From contig JAGCVS010000019.1 of assembly GCA_017962235.1 (NCBI GenBank), positions 1 to 64,000 of the forward strand: a DNA stretch of 64,000 nt, written 5' to 3'. The first letter of the stretch is position 1; each line of letters starts with the position of its first letter. Below, piece by piece: positions 43,992 through 54,468 of the stretch. Both the position numbers and the translations under genes were made by a program. The notes beneath the pieces are model-generated. The model had not been told where the DNA came from. It saw only the letters and a program-made list of their open reading frames with translations, and made no database searches. This stretch comes from Bacteroidales bacterium (GTDB taxonomy: Bacteria > Bacteroidota > Bacteroidia > Bacteroidales > UBA932).

Positions 43992-45050
43992 ATGGCTAAA
44001 CAAGCAACAGAAACCGGCCCTTTGGCCGCCAAAATTGAGTCGGACATCAGAAAGGGCGACATCAAACCCTTTTACCTGCTGTTTGGCAAGGAGCACTACT
44101 ACATAGACAGGATCTGCAACCTGATTATGGAGCACGCCCTGCCGGCAGAAGAACGCGACTTTGGCCAGATGATTTACTACGGTGTAGACACCACCCCGGA
44201 GGAGATTGTGAGCCATGCGCGCCAGTTCCCCATGATGGTGAGCCGGCAGGTAATTGTGGTAAAGGAGGCGCAGGGGCTCAAGGGCGTGGAGAAGATTGAT
44301 GCCTACTTTGACAAGCTGATGCCCACCACCGTGCTGGTAATCTGCTACAAGACCCCTGCCGACAGCAATGCCAAGAACATTGACAAACGCACCAAGTTTT
44401 ACAAACGGGCTGGAGAAGTTGGCGTGGTGCTGGAATGCGAGCCGGTAAAGGAGTGGAAGATTACCGGATGGATAGAGGATTTTGTACGCAACGAAGGCTT
44501 TACCATGGAAGAGGGCGCGGCCGATATGATTGCCGAGGCGTGCGGCACCTCCCTGAGCAAGATAGCACTGGCGGTGGACAAGCTGGGCAAGGCCCTGGCC
44601 GGAGGCAGCAGGCGCATAACCTGCAAGGCGATAGAGGATAATGTGGGGATGAGCCGCGAATACTCCGCGTTTGAACTGGCCGGCGCGCTGTGCGAGAAGG
44701 ATGCGGCCAAGGCCTACAGAATCTCCAATTATTTTGGCGAAAACTCCAAACGATTCCCCATACAGATGGTAGGGGCGGCCCTGTCAAGCCAGTTCTTGAA
44801 GATGCTCCGCTACCACGCCTGCGCGGCCCAGCGCATGGACGAGGCCACCATGGCGGCCACCCTGGGTCTCAACCCCTTCATAATGCGCCGCGACTACGGC
44901 CGGTATGCCCGCAACTATCCTCTGAAATCATGCATGAAGGCGGTGGCGATACTCAAGGAGTTTGACTACCGCAGCAAGAGCAACGCCCGCGGAGAGGCCT
45001 CCGACGGCGACTTGCTTGTTGAACTGGTTTCCAGGCTGCTGGCCTGCTAG
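43992..45050 (+). CDS. holA: DNA polymerase III subunit delta
   Basis: HolA opens the beta clamp within the clamp loader. The 352-aa product has the family layout: KPFYLLFGKEHYYIDRI at the N-terminus (domain I), a lid or domain II around 150-215, and a helical domain III with SKIALAVDKLGKAL and the C-terminal collar. I chose ATG 43992 because the upstream in-frame starts overlap the divergent gene. A weak -7-like box (TATCTTCA) is 12 nt upstream. Its stop shares the palindrome CTAG with that of the convergent apbE gene. Confidence 0.88.
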   Translation: MAKQATETGPLAAKIESDIRKGDIKPFYLLFGKEHYYIDRICNLIMEHALPAEERDFGQMIYYGVDTTPEEIVSHARQFPMMVSRQVIVVKEAQGLKGVEKIDAYFDKLMPTTVLVICYKTPADSNAKNIDKRTKFYKRAGEVGVVLECEPVKEWKITGWIEDFVRNEGFTMEEGAADMIAEACGTSLSKIALAVDKLGKALAGGSRRITCKAIEDNVGMSREYSAFELAGALCEKDAAKAYRISNYFGENSKRFPIQMVGAALSSQFLKMLRYHACAAQRMDEATMAATLGLNPFIMRRDYGRYARNYPLKSCMKAVAILKEFDYRSKSNARGEASDGDLLVELVSRLLAC

Positions 45051-46072
45051 TTCCCGCTTTCCAGAACGAGGCCGGGGGTGTGCCAGACTTTCATGTCGTC
45101 CTGTGCTCCGTATACCAGATATGCACCGCGCGAGGGGTTGCCGCCCCAGCTTGCAACCATTTGCTGTGAGCGTTCCACACCCTGCACCATCATGGCGGTG
45201 GCCAGGGCGTCTGCGGTGGCGCTATCCTCTGCAATCACGGTGGCGCTGAGCAAATCGTGTGTCACGGGATAGCCGGTGCGGGGGTCTATGGTGTGCGAGT
45301 ACTTCACACCATCCACAATATAGAATTTGCGGTAGTTGCCGCTGGTAACCAGGCCGCAGTCCGATATCGATATCACATCCTGCTTGAGGGCGCCGGAGGT
45401 GTTGTTGCCGTCTTCAGGGCGGTCTATCCACACCCTCCATGCATCGCCGCGGGCGCTGAGCCCCTTGCAGACCAGTTCGCCGCCCAGCGACACCATATAG
45501 TTGTCGCTGCCGTAGCTGCGCAGCACGCACGCCACTACATCGCAAGAATAGCCCTGCGCTATGGCGTTGAAGTTTATCTTGCCCCCCTGGGGCATCTGAA
45601 GATAGCGGTTGCCGTCGGCCCCTTCAACCACCTGATACCGGTCCATTCCCACAAGGGTCATGGCGCTGTCCACCGCCGCAGCGGAGGGCATCCTGCCGTT
45701 GGTGAATCCGAAGCCCCACAAATCGAAAAGCGGTGCACACGAGGGGTCAAACGCCCCGCCGGTCTGCCGCCAGATACGCCGGGAAATCTCCATCAGCTCC
45801 ACAAAGATATCGTCCAGAGGCGGGTTCTCTCCGTTATTGACCTTGGTAAGCAGCGAGCCCTTGTTATAACCGGAAACAGACATATCTATGGCAGTGAGTG
45901 TGTCGTCCACCGCCTTTTTGATTTCGTCTGCCTTGCGGGCGTCGGGCACCTTGCAGGTGACATAGTATTCACCGCCCTGCGCGAAGCCGGAGAACCGGAT
46001 GTACTGCGGCTGGCTGCCGCACCCATAAAGAAGCGCCAGAAGCGCCGCCGCAAGTGCAATTCTTATCTTCAT
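45047..46072 (-). CDS. apbE: FAD:protein FMN transferase (ApbE), lipoprotein
   Basis: ApbE flavinylates envelope proteins such as NqrB/C and RnfD/G by attaching FMN to a threonine. The 341-aa product has a lipoprotein signal (lipobox LYGC, Cys18). Motifs include MSVSGYNKGSLLTKVN, GGAFDPSCAPLFDLWGFG, INFNAIAQGYSCD and HTIDPRTGYPV. The -7 box on the minus strand ends only 4 nt before the ATG. The 3' end overlaps holA by 4 nt. Confidence 0.93.
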   Translation of the reverse strand: MKIRIALAAALLALLYGCGSQPQYIRFSGFAQGGEYYVTCKVPDARKADEIKKAVDDTLTAIDMSVSGYNKGSLLTKVNNGENPPLDDIFVELMEISRRIWRQTGGAFDPSCAPLFDLWGFGFTNGRMPSAAAVDSAMTLVGMDRYQVVEGADGNRYLQMPQGGKINFNAIAQGYSCDVVACVLRSYGSDNYMVSLGGELVCKGLSARGDAWRVWIDRPEDGNNTSGALKQDVISISDCGLVTSGNYRKFYIVDGVKYSHTIDPRTGYPVTHDLLSATVIAEDSATADALATAMMVQGVERSQQMVASWGGNPSRGAYLVYGAQDDMKVWHTPGLVLESGN

Positions 46073-46076
46073 AATG

Positions 46077-46106
46077 CAAAAGTATGATATTTTCTTATTA
46101 AATTTG
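46077..46106. promoter_or_regulatory. Divergent -7 boxes between apbE and the FISUMP lipoprotein gene
   Basis: The minus-strand box TACTTTTG (46077-46084) ends 4 nt before the apbE start codon. The plus-strand box TAAATTTG (46099-46106) ends 8 nt before ATG 46115. Both match TAnnTTTG. Confidence 0.65.
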
Positions 46107-46114
46107 CCCCGATT

Positions 46115-47098
46115 ATGCGATTAATGAAAAAGGTCATCCTGGGCATACTGATTGCCTCCGCTCTCTGCGCCGCCAACGCCTGCATAGACGACAGCGGTGC
46201 GGCTTACAACTACATGGAGGGAACCATCACGTTCGATATAGACGATTATGTATGCGCCGGCTCTCTGGTGGAACTCTCTGCAAGGGGCATTACGGACCCC
46301 GTTGACCCCGAATGGGGATGGGTCATATCCACCATCCAGCCTGACACCCTTTTCGCCCCTTCCATTATTGTCCAGTTCCCCAAGGAGCCCGACTCTTATG
46401 AGGTAAAGGTGCTGGCATATCACCCCAATTACATAGTGGAGAGCACCAAGAAGACCATCATCTCAGTGGATACCACCTTCATGACCGGTTCGCTGCAAGG
46501 GCTGCCTTACGACAAGCAGAAGGTGTTTGTGGACAGGCGTGACCTGAGGGCATACCGCTGGGAGCACATCGGCAACCTGGACTGGTTTGCAGAGAATCTG
46601 GCATGGGAAGGCGCCGGCGAGGCATTCGCATATTCGCGCGTGATGAACCACGTTTTCGGGCGTCTCTACACCTGGCAGGAGGCCTCAGGCAGCAACATCT
46701 GCCCCGACGGGTGGCGTCTCCCCACCAATGCAGACTGGGAAGATCTGGGCAAGGTTCTTTGCGGCGGCAATGTCACATTTGAGAATGAGTGGGCAGGTGC
46801 GGCCGACAAGATTACTCCGGACGCATACTTCAACGGAGAGCGCTTATGGCCGTTCTCTGTGAACAATACTCACGACACCAAACAGCTCGGTGTGAATTTC
46901 AACCCCCTCCCCTGCGGCTACATGCAAACCAACGACGGCGGGTTCTACGGTCTCAAGTCATTTGGAATGTGGTGGAGCGCAACCCCGTATGGCAGCGACC
47001 AGGCTTACTATCGCTACATTTACTGGGATTCCGCAGCGTTCATGCCGGGCGCTACCAGCTCCACCGGCATCGCAATGAGCGTGCGCTGCGTACGCTAA
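46115..47098 (+). CDS. Lipoprotein with FISUMP domain
   Basis: The 327-aa product begins with a signal peptide and a lipobox-like AANAC (about residue 23). An Ig-like part (about 35-120) is followed by a FISUMP (Fibrobacter succinogenes major paralogous) domain: NLDWFAENLAW, FGRLYTWQEASGSNICPDGW and RLPTNADWEDL, then WWSATPYGSDQAYYRY and a terminal SVRCVR. FISUMP proteins are surface lipoproteins of unknown function, common in Bacteroidota. A second in-frame ATG at 46124 is possible. The 3' end overlaps phoH by 4 nt. Confidence 0.85.
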   Translation: MRLMKKVILGILIASALCAANACIDDSGAAYNYMEGTITFDIDDYVCAGSLVELSARGITDPVDPEWGWVISTIQPDTLFAPSIIVQFPKEPDSYEVKVLAYHPNYIVESTKKTIISVDTTFMTGSLQGLPYDKQKVFVDRRDLRAYRWEHIGNLDWFAENLAWEGAGEAFAYSRVMNHVFGRLYTWQEASGSNICPDGWRLPTNADWEDLGKVLCGGNVTFENEWAGAADKITPDAYFNGERLWPFSVNNTHDTKQLGVNFNPLPCGYMQTNDGGFYGLKSFGMWWSATPYGSDQAYYRYIYWDSAAFMPGATSSTGIAMSVRCVR

Positions 47099-48066
47099 GC
47101 CTCCTTTTCTCCCTTCTCCTTACGGTCAAACGCCTCTATTATGCGGGTCACCAGCGGGTGGCGCACTATATCCTCTTTGGTGAAATTAACTACTGATATG
47201 CCGCGGATGCCATGCACCAGCTCCACCCCGCGTAGCAGGCCGGAATCGCCTTTGTTGGGGAGGTCTATCTGGGTGGCATCGCCCGTAACGATGAACTTGG
47301 CGTCGTTGCCCATGCGGGTCAGGAACATCTTGAGCTGTGACAGCGACGTGTTCTGCGCCTCGTCCAGAATCACGAAGGCCTTGTCCAGGGTGCGGCCGCG
47401 CATATAGGCCAACGGGGCAATCTGGATGGTTCCGTCTTCCATGAGGGATTGCAGCTTCTTGGCTGGAATCATGTCCAGCAGGGCATCGTACAGAGGCTGA
47501 AGATAGGGATCCAGCTTGTCTTTCAAATCGCCCGGCAAAAATCCCAGCCGTTCGCCCGCCTCCACCGCCGGACGGGTCAGGATAAGCCGCTTTACCTCGC
47601 GGTTCTTAAGCGCCCTCACCGCCAGCGCAATCGCCGTGTAGGTCTTTCCGGTGCCGGCAGGGCCAAGGGCGAATATCAAATCGTTATCGTAATACTCTTT
47701 TACCAGCTTTTTCTGGTTGGGGGTGCGCGCTTTCACACACTTGCCGTCGGAGCCGTATACAATCACATAGTCGCCGCCGTCGGGCATCTCCACCCGGCCC
47801 GTCTCCATGGCCCGTTCCTCCGCCTCGAACAGCGATTCCACATCGTAGCTGTTCAGGCGCATTTTGGTCATCTTCTTGGCTATCAGCTGCTGCAGCTTCT
47901 CTTCAAAGCGGGCTATCTGGGCATCGGCGCCCACAAGTATTATCTCGTTGCCGCGGGAAATGGCTTTGAGCTCGGGGAAATAGCCCCGGAACTGGTCGAA
48001 AAGCTTGTTGTTGACACCCAGAATCTCTATCGGGTCAACGTCGGTAAGGGTGATTGTCTTGTTCAA
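47095..48066 (-). CDS. phoH: PhoH-family ATPase
   Basis: PhoH proteins are ATPases linked to RNA metabolism. The 323-aa product has an N-terminal KH-like part (about 1-70), then Walker A at residues 135-142 (GPAGTGKT), the RPAVEAGERLGFLPGD segment, Walker B in FVILDEAQN and the TGDATQIDLP motif. The 5' end overlaps the CapA-like gene by 4 nt, so the two are co-transcribed. Confidence 0.95.
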   Translation of the reverse strand: MNKTITLTDVDPIEILGVNNKLFDQFRGYFPELKAISRGNEIILVGADAQIARFEEKLQQLIAKKMTKMRLNSYDVESLFEAEERAMETGRVEMPDGGDYVIVYGSDGKCVKARTPNQKKLVKEYYDNDLIFALGPAGTGKTYTAIALAVRALKNREVKRLILTRPAVEAGERLGFLPGDLKDKLDPYLQPLYDALLDMIPAKKLQSLMEDGTIQIAPLAYMRGRTLDKAFVILDEAQNTSLSQLKMFLTRMGNDAKFIVTGDATQIDLPNKGDSGLLRGVELVHGIRGISVVNFTKEDIVRHPLVTRIIEAFDRKEKGEKEA

Positions 48067-49133
48067 TATTGCGGAAATTTTTGTTTTATGCGTGTATATT
48101 CGCGCACCATCTTGTCGTACTGGGCACGGTTGATGAACTCATCTGGGCGGTCCAGCCACTCCTCGATGGGTATCGTTGTGTAATTCTCTTCAAAGAAGCC
48201 GCCGCGGCCGCACCAGAGCCAAATTACTTCCGGCGGAAGTGCCTCAATCGTGCCGTCTTCATTGCGCACCAGCGACACGTTGAGCAGGATGCCTATCTGA
48301 CCGTTTGCGATGCTCATGTTGGAGATGAAATTGCCCAGCGAATAGGCGGTGATGCGGCCGTCTTTGTACTCCACCGCCTGCGGCACGTGCGGATGCGACC
48401 CCACTATCATATCGGCCCCCCATCGGTACAGGTTGTCGCGCCAGCGACGCTGCTCAGCGCTGTAATCCAGATTATACTCCACCCCCCAGTGCGGCAGGGC
48501 GACGATATAATCTGCATCGCGGTCCTTTGCCCTGGCGATGGCCCGCTTTACCTGCAGGGAATCCATGCTGCCCAGCACGTATGGCGCGGGAATCTCGAAC
48601 CCGTTGAATCCGTAGGAGAAGTTGATGAAGGCTATCTTGAAGCCCCTGCACATTATTATCGCGGGGTTGTTCATCTGCTCGTCCATGGTGTCCCGCCACA
48701 TCCCGGTATACCGGGCTGGGGTGCGCTGATACACCGCCCAGGTGCTGTCCAGCCCGCGGCGCCCCTTGTCGCAGATGTGGTTGTTAGCCGCCAGCAGCAG
48801 GTCCACCCCGGCATTCACGGTCTCAGTTACGATGGATTCCGGAGCGGAGAAAATGGGATAGCCGGTATAGGGAGCCAGCCCCACCGGGTTCTCCATGTTG
48901 GCCACGCTGATGTCGCTTTTCTCAAGCCACTTGCGGGTGTATTTGTAATAAGAGCTAAAATCGTAAGAAGACGACTTAGTGCTGTCGGCGCCCGGGATGC
49001 GCGCCACCTTGAGCTGCCGGTAGTGCGCCATCACATCGCCTATGAAGCTCATGTGCAGCGTGTCGCGCTCGGCACCCAGGCTCGCGGACGTCGCCGCCGC
49101 CATCATCAGCACTATTAACAGTATCCTCTTCAT
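48063..49133 (-). CDS. CapA/PgsA-family metallophosphoesterase-like protein, exported
   Basis: The 356-aa product has a signal peptide (residues 1-20, ending SLGA) and the CapA (PGA_cap) fold: SFIGDVMAH, ANMENPVG, LLAANNHICDKG, ALPHWGVEYN and GSHPHVPQAVE. The His and Asp pattern is that of calcineurin-like phosphoesterases. CapA was named for poly-gamma-glutamate capsule genes, but no capsule genes are adjacent, so the substrate is unknown. A minus-strand -7 box ends 6 nt before the ATG. Confidence 0.87.
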   Translation of the reverse strand: MKRILLIVLMMAAATSASLGAERDTLHMSFIGDVMAHYRQLKVARIPGADSTKSSSYDFSSYYKYTRKWLEKSDISVANMENPVGLAPYTGYPIFSAPESIVTETVNAGVDLLLAANNHICDKGRRGLDSTWAVYQRTPARYTGMWRDTMDEQMNNPAIIMCRGFKIAFINFSYGFNGFEIPAPYVLGSMDSLQVKRAIARAKDRDADYIVALPHWGVEYNLDYSAEQRRWRDNLYRWGADMIVGSHPHVPQAVEYKDGRITAYSLGNFISNMSIANGQIGILLNVSLVRNEDGTIEALPPEVIWLWCGRGGFFEENYTTIPIEEWLDRPDEFINRAQYDKMVREYTRIKQKFPQY

Positions 49134-49139
49134 CTACTA

Positions 49140-49147
49140 CAAATATA
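49140..49147 (-). promoter_or_regulatory. -7 box of the CapA-like/phoH operon
   Basis: TATATTTG on the minus strand ends 6 nt before the CapA-like start codon (49133). The divergent gcvT has a near-consensus box TACCTTCG (49178-49185) ending 6 nt before its ATG. Confidence 0.62.
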
Positions 49148-49191
49148 GGTTATTTTTGTCATTAGTATAATAATGGCTACCTTCGCACTAT

Positions 49192-50292
49192 ATGAAAGAT
49201 ACAGTTTTCACGCAGAAGCATATCGCTTTGGGTGCCAAGATGGCGCCGTTCGCAGGGTTCAACATGCCGATAGAATACATCGGAATCAACAAGGAACATA
49301 CAGCCGTACGTGAAGGGGTCGGAGTCTTTGACGTATCGCACATGGGAGAGATCTGGCTCTTTGGCAGACATGCCAAGGCGCTGCTGCAGTACATCTGCTC
49401 CAACGATGCCGACGCCCTCTACCCCGGGCGCGCCCAGTACACCTGCCTGCCCAACGGCCGCGGCGGCATTGTGGACGATCTGATTGTGTACTGTTTCTCA
49501 GATACCAAATTCCTGCTTGGCGTGAACGCTTCCAACACAGAGAAGGACTGGGAGCACATCTGCTCCTTTGCGGAGCGCTTCTCAATGAAGCCCGGCATAG
49601 ACCTGGTGAACGCCAGCGACGACACCTGCCAGCTGGCCATCCAGGGGCCCAAGGCCATGGAAGTGATGCAGAAGCTCTGCAGCGAAGATATAATGTCGAT
49701 GCCCAACTACACCTTCAAGCAGCTCACCGTGGCGGGCGTGAAGGATGTTCTGCTGGCCACCACCGGCTACACCGGCAGCGGCGGATGCGAGATATATGCC
49801 CCCAATGCTGACGGTGAGAAACTCTGGGACGCGATTTTCGCGGCCGGAGAGCCCTACGGCATCATGCCGATTGGCCTGGGCGCCCGCGACACCCTGCGTC
49901 TGGAGAAGGGCTACCTGCTGTACGGCAACGATATGGACGACACCACATCACCCCTTGAGGCGGGTCTGGGCTGGATAACCAAGTTCACCGAGACCAAAGG
50001 TGACTTTGTGGACCGCGACTTTTTGCTGAAGCAGAAGGCAGAAGGACTCAAACGCAAACTGGTGGCCTTCGAGCTTGTTGACAGAGGCATCGCCCGCCAC
50101 GGCTACCCCATCTGCGACGCCACCGGCAATCAGATTGGACACGTAACCAGCGGCACCATGAGTCCCACCACAAAGAAAGCCATAGGCATGGGTTATGTGG
50201 ATGCCCCTCTGTTTGCCCTGGGCAGCGAAATCTTTGTCAACGTGCGCGACCGCCTGCTGAAGGCGAAGGTTGTGAAAGCGCCGTTCTGCTAG
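49192..50292 (+). CDS. gcvT: Aminomethyltransferase (glycine cleavage T protein)
   Basis: GcvT transfers the aminomethyl carbon of glycine to tetrahydrofolate. The 366-aa product has the family motifs [61 protein letters not shown] and the C-terminal [20 protein letters not shown]. No gcvH or gcvP is adjacent in this window. Confidence 0.95.
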   Translation: MKDTVFTQKHIALGAKMAPFAGFNMPIEYIGINKEHTAVREGVGVFDVSHMGEIWLFGRHAKALLQYICSNDADALYPGRAQYTCLPNGRGGIVDDLIVYCFSDTKFLLGVNASNTEKDWEHICSFAERFSMKPGIDLVNASDDTCQLAIQGPKAMEVMQKLCSEDIMSMPNYTFKQLTVAGVKDVLLATTGYTGSGGCEIYAPNADGEKLWDAIFAAGEPYGIMPIGLGARDTLRLEKGYLLYGNDMDDTTSPLEAGLGWITKFTETKGDFVDRDFLLKQKAEGLKRKLVAFELVDRGIARHGYPICDATGNQIGHVTSGTMSPTTKKAIGMGYVDAPLFALGSEIFVNVRDRLLKAKVVKAPFC

Positions 50293-50328
50293 CATCTCTG
50301 GCACCATCTTTGACCATACGGCGGGAGT

Positions 50329-51657
50329 ATGAAAATGATTCGCACCATCTTGGCCATGGCCTTGCTGTATGCCGCCACCGCGGCGTCTGCGCAAAGCCTT
50401 GAAGCCAGCCTCCGCAGCCATATCGGCCAGATCTGCTCCCCCGCCCTGGAAGGGCGCAAAGCGGGCACCCCCGGCGAGAAAAAAGCCGCCGGCTATCTCT
50501 ACGACCAGCTTGAAAAGATGGGCGTCACCATGCTCACCTCCCGCGAAGGCGACACCTTCTCAATAATCACGGCGCAGGGCGACACCATTGCCTCGCGCAA
50601 CATAGTCGGCATAATAGAAGGATGCGACGAAAAGCTGCGCGACGAGTATATCGTGGTGGGAGCCCACTTTGACCATCTGGGCTATTATATGGTGAACGTG
50701 GACGGAGTTCCGCAGAGGCGCATCTATCCCGGCGCCGACGCCAACGCATCGGGGGTGGCGGTGCTCACGGAGGTGGCCCGCATTCTCACGGAGGAGTCCG
50801 ACGCCCTTGACCGCAGCGTAATCGTGGCGGGCTTCGGCGCCATGGAAGAGGAGTTTGCCGGCAGCCGCTACTTTGCCACTGAAGGGGGCTTCAGCCACAT
50901 CGCCGATGTAAAGATGATGGTGAATCTGGACATGTTGGGGCGCGGCGGCAGCGCTAATCCGTTTGAGATCTACACTGCCATAGAGCCCAAGACCATAAAC
51001 GCTCTTACGGGCTATGTGCTGGAGCACGAGTCCGTCACGGCACGGCCGGCCATCCACAACGGGATGGTTTTCCCCTCCGACAACCTGGCGTTCAAGCAGG
51101 CCGGCATCCCCAACCTCACCTTCTCTACCGGCATCAGCGGAGAATACCGAACGGTACGCGACACCCCCGGTCTGCTGCAGTACGACAACATGGCCGCGGA
51201 AGCGGTGTACATCGCCGCCTTTGTGAAGGCGCTGTGCAGCAAAGAGAACCTCGGTGCAAAGGACGATGCTGCGGAAGGCAGGGTCTACTCCATGAGCGAG
51301 TGCGACACCCCGCCCGAGTTCTTCCGCGGGCCCGCACGGGGTTTCCTTGACAAATGGGTATACAAGTATCTCAAGTACCCTCAGACGGCTGTTGCAGACG
51401 GCATCGAGGGCTTTGAAAAGGTAACGGACAAGGATGGTAACGTATCCTACAAGGCCGTGGTCCACGTCTCCTTCATTGTGGAGGCCGACGGCAGCGTGAG
51501 CAACGTCAAGATAGAGCGCAGCTTCCGGGAATCTTTCGACTCCGAGGCGCTCCGGGTTGTATCGGCTTCGCCAAAATGGAAAGCCGGCATGGTGGACGGC
51601 AAAAAAGTTCGCACAAAAATCACCATTCCGGTAGAATTCAGGCTTAGAAAACGGTAA
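50329..51657 (+). CDS. M28-family zinc peptidase fused to a TonB C-terminal domain
   Basis: The 442-aa product has a signal peptide (residues 1-22, ending SAQS), an M28 peptidase domain (about 30-300) and a C-terminal TonB_C-like domain (about 340-440, with YLKYPQTAV, VHVSFIVEADGSVSNVKI and RTKITIPVEF). M28 metal ligands are visible as His113 (AHFDHLG), Asp137 (GADANASG), Glu173-175 (MEEEF) and Asp201 (LDMLGRGG). The fifth ligand, usually His in SDH, is Asn252 (SDNLAF), so one zinc site may be altered. The fusion of a peptidase with TonB_C is found in Bacteroidota and its meaning is unclear. Confidence 0.85.
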   Translation: MKMIRTILAMALLYAATAASAQSLEASLRSHIGQICSPALEGRKAGTPGEKKAAGYLYDQLEKMGVTMLTSREGDTFSIITAQGDTIASRNIVGIIEGCDEKLRDEYIVVGAHFDHLGYYMVNVDGVPQRRIYPGADANASGVAVLTEVARILTEESDALDRSVIVAGFGAMEEEFAGSRYFATEGGFSHIADVKMMVNLDMLGRGGSANPFEIYTAIEPKTINALTGYVLEHESVTARPAIHNGMVFPSDNLAFKQAGIPNLTFSTGISGEYRTVRDTPGLLQYDNMAAEAVYIAAFVKALCSKENLGAKDDAAEGRVYSMSECDTPPEFFRGPARGFLDKWVYKYLKYPQTAVADGIEGFEKVTDKDGNVSYKAVVHVSFIVEADGSVSNVKIERSFRESFDSEALRVVSASPKWKAGMVDGKKVRTKITIPVEFRLRKR

Positions 51658-51663
51658 TTTACT

Positions 51664-51671
51664 TATATTTG
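51664..51671 (+). promoter_or_regulatory. -7 box of leuS
   Basis: TATATTTG overlaps the end of the preceding gene region and lies 31 nt before the leuS ATG at 51703. Confidence 0.6.
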
Positions 51672-51702
51672 CAGCCGTTTGAAACGCTTGAAACAGTTGC
51701 AA

Positions 51703-54465
51703 ATGGATTACAATTTTGTAGAAATCGAGAAGAAGTGGCAGCGCTTCTGGGCCGATAACAAGACCTTTGAGGTAAAGACCGACCCCTCCAGACCCAAGTA
51801 TTACGTATTGGACATGTTCCCCTACCCGAGCGGCGCGGGGTTGCATGTAGGGCATCCGCTGGGTTACATTGCCAGCGACATTTATACCCGTTACAAGAGG
51901 CTGTGCGGCTTTAACGTGCTGCACCCCATGGGATACGATGCATTTGGCCTGCCCGCAGAGCAGTATGCCATCCAGACCGGCCAGCATCCAGCAAAGACCA
52001 CAGAAGAGAACATCGCCCGTTACCGCGGCCAGATGGATAAGATTGGTTTCTCCTTTGACTGGAGCCGCGAGGTACGCACCTGCGACGCCGATTACTACAA
52101 ATGGACCCAGTGGGCATTCCTCAAGATGTTTGCCCATTATTACGACAACGATGCGGACAAGGCACTCCCCATTGAGAACCTTGAGGCAAAGTTTGCCGAG
52201 GGGGGCAGCGCAGCCGTAAACGCGGCCTGCGGTGCCGTAAAACCCTTCACTGCAGCTGAGTGGAAGGCGATGGATTACAAGCAGCAGCAGGATGTGCTGA
52301 TGCAATACCGTATTGCATACCTTGGCGAGACCAGCGTGAACTGGTGCCAGCAGCTTGGCACCGTGCTGGCCAACGACGAAGTGAAGGAGGGTCTCTCCAT
52401 ACGCGGCGGATTCCCCGTGGAGCAGCGCAAGATGCGCCAGTGGCAGCTGCGCGTGTCGGCATACGCCGGCCGTCTGCTGGACGAACTGGAAGAGCTGGAC
52501 TGGACCGACTCCCTCAAGGAGATGCAACGCAACTGGATTGGACGCAGCCAGGGCGCCGAGATGGTGTTCAAGGTGTTCAACGGCACCAAGGAATATGACA
52601 TGACCATCTTCACCACCCGCGCCGACACTATCTTTGGCGTGACCTTCATGGTGCTCGCCCCCGAGAGCGAGTGGGTGGAAAAACTCACCGCCCCGGAGCA
52701 GAAGGCTGCCGTGGAGGCATATCAGGCCGCAGCCCGCAAGAAGACCGAGAGGGAGCGCATTGCGGAGACCCGCAAGGTCACCGGCGTATTCTCCGGCTCC
52801 TACGCCCTGAACCCCCTCACCGGCGACAAGGTTCCCGTATGGATATCTGAATATGTGCTCGCAGGATACGGCACCGGCGCCATCATGGCGGTTCCGGCCC
52901 ACGATTCCCGCGACTATGCCTTTGCAAAACAGTTTGACCTCCCCATCATCCCGCTGATTGAGGGTTGCGACGTTTCGCAGGAGAGCTTCGACGCCAAGGA
53001 GGGCATCATGTGCAACTCCGGCTTCTTGAACGGCAAGACAGTTAAGGAGGCCATTCCCGCCGCCATAGATTATGTTGAGGCGCATGGCATCGGCCACCGC
53101 AAGATAAACTACCGCCTGCGCGACGCCATCTTCTCGCGTCAGAGATACTGGGGCGAACCCTTCCCCATCTATTACAAAGACGGTGTAGCCACTCCCATGC
53201 CGGAGAGCGAACTGCCGCTGCGCCTGCCACAGATAGACAAGTATCTCCCCACTGAGACTGGCGAGCCCCCTTTGGCAAGGGCCAAGGACTGGACATACAA
53301 CGGCTACCCACTGGAGAAGAGCACCATGCCGGGCTTTGCAGGCAGCAGCGCATACTATCTGCGCTATATGGACCCCCGCAACAACGAGGCCCTGGTGAGC
53401 CGCGAAGCCGATGAGTACTGGCGCAACGTGGACCTGTATGTGGGCGGCACGGAGCACGCCACAGGCCACCTGATTTATTCCCGCTTCTGGAACAAGTTCC
53501 TCTACGACATCGGATACGTATGCGAGAAGGAGCCTTTCAAGAAGCTCATCAACCAGGGTATGATACAGGGGCGCTCCAACTTTGTATACCGCATCGTGGG
53601 CACCAACAAGTTTGTTTCCTGCGGCCTCAAAGACCAATACGAGACCACGGAGATCCATGTGGACATCAACATAGTGCGCAACGACCGTCTGGACTGCGAA
53701 GCTTTCCGCAAATGGCGTCCCGAGTATGCCGATGCCGAATTCATCTTTGAGGACGGTGAATACATCTGCGGCTGGGCCGTGGAGAAGATGAGCAAATCCA
53801 TGTTCAACGTGGTGAATCCAGATCTGATTTGCGAGCGCTACGGTGCCGACACCCTGCGTCTGTACGAGATGTTCCTCGGCCCCATAGAGCAGAGCAAGCC
53901 TTGGGATACCCAAGGTATCGACGGTGTACACCGCTTCCTGCGCAGGTTCTGGAGGCTTTACTGCGGCGACGGCGGCTGCACCGTAACCGACGGCACCCCC
54001 ACCGCTGCAGAACTCAAGTCGCTCCACCGCCTTATCGGCAAGGTACAGTGGGATATAGAGCACTTCTCATACAACACATCTGTGAGCGCGTTCATGATTG
54101 CAGTGGGAGAACTCGCCGACCTCAAGTGCACCAAGCGGGCAATCCTGGAGCCGCTGGCAATCCTCATCTCGCCGTTCGCTCCCCACATCGCAGAGGAGCT
54201 CTGGAGCCAGATGGGACACACTGAGAGCATCAGCTTTGCATCGTTCCCTGAATATCACGTAGAGTACACCATAGAATCTGCAGTAGAGTATCCGGTATCG
54301 TTCAACGGCAAGATGCGCTTCAAGATAAGCCTGCCCAAGGATATGCCGGCTGCCGAGGCAGAGGCTGCCGTGCGGGGCGACGAACGCACGGAGAAATACC
54401 TCAACGGCGGCGCCATCCGCAAGGTAATCGTGGTGCCCGGCAAGATTATCAATGTGGTCTGCTAA
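51703..54465 (+). CDS. leuS: Leucyl-tRNA synthetase
   Basis: LeuS charges tRNA-Leu. The 920-aa product has the HIGH motif as HVGH within [16 protein letters not shown] (about residue 46) and KMSKS near residue 699 ([13 protein letters not shown]). The CP1 editing domain (about 230-430) contains the [12 protein letters not shown] motif. ATG 51703 ([12 protein letters not shown]) is the family start; in-frame TTG codons upstream from 51679 would add 8 residues. A large insertion at about 130-180 with acidic and Ala-rich sequence is seen, as in other Bacteroidota LeuS. Confidence 0.97.
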   Translation: MDYNFVEIEKKWQRFWADNKTFEVKTDPSRPKYYVLDMFPYPSGAGLHVGHPLGYIASDIYTRYKRLCGFNVLHPMGYDAFGLPAEQYAIQTGQHPAKTTEENIARYRGQMDKIGFSFDWSREVRTCDADYYKWTQWAFLKMFAHYYDNDADKALPIENLEAKFAEGGSAAVNAACGAVKPFTAAEWKAMDYKQQQDVLMQYRIAYLGETSVNWCQQLGTVLANDEVKEGLSIRGGFPVEQRKMRQWQLRVSAYAGRLLDELEELDWTDSLKEMQRNWIGRSQGAEMVFKVFNGTKEYDMTIFTTRADTIFGVTFMVLAPESEWVEKLTAPEQKAAVEAYQAAARKKTERERIAETRKVTGVFSGSYALNPLTGDKVPVWISEYVLAGYGTGAIMAVPAHDSRDYAFAKQFDLPIIPLIEGCDVSQESFDAKEGIMCNSGFLNGKTVKEAIPAAIDYVEAHGIGHRKINYRLRDAIFSRQRYWGEPFPIYYKDGVATPMPESELPLRLPQIDKYLPTETGEPPLARAKDWTYNGYPLEKSTMPGFAGSSAYYLRYMDPRNNEALVSREADEYWRNVDLYVGGTEHATGHLIYSRFWNKFLYDIGYVCEKEPFKKLINQGMIQGRSNFVYRIVGTNKFVSCGLKDQYETTEIHVDINIVRNDRLDCEAFRKWRPEYADAEFIFEDGEYICGWAVEKMSKSMFNVVNPDLICERYGADTLRLYEMFLGPIEQSKPWDTQGIDGVHRFLRRFWRLYCGDGGCTVTDGTPTAAELKSLHRLIGKVQWDIEHFSYNTSVSAFMIAVGELADLKCTKRAILEPLAILISPFAPHIAEELWSQMGHTESISFASFPEYHVEYTIESAVEYPVSFNGKMRFKISLPKDMPAAEAEAAVRGDERTEKYLNGGAIRKVIVVPGKIINVVC

Positions 54466-54468
54466 GCG

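Noticed and set aside
50560..54063. A 1167-codon open frame on the minus strand across leuS and the M28 gene
   Set aside because: It is an antisense shadow of GC-rich coding DNA. The plus-strand genes have clear family motifs, and the minus product has no recognisable domain.
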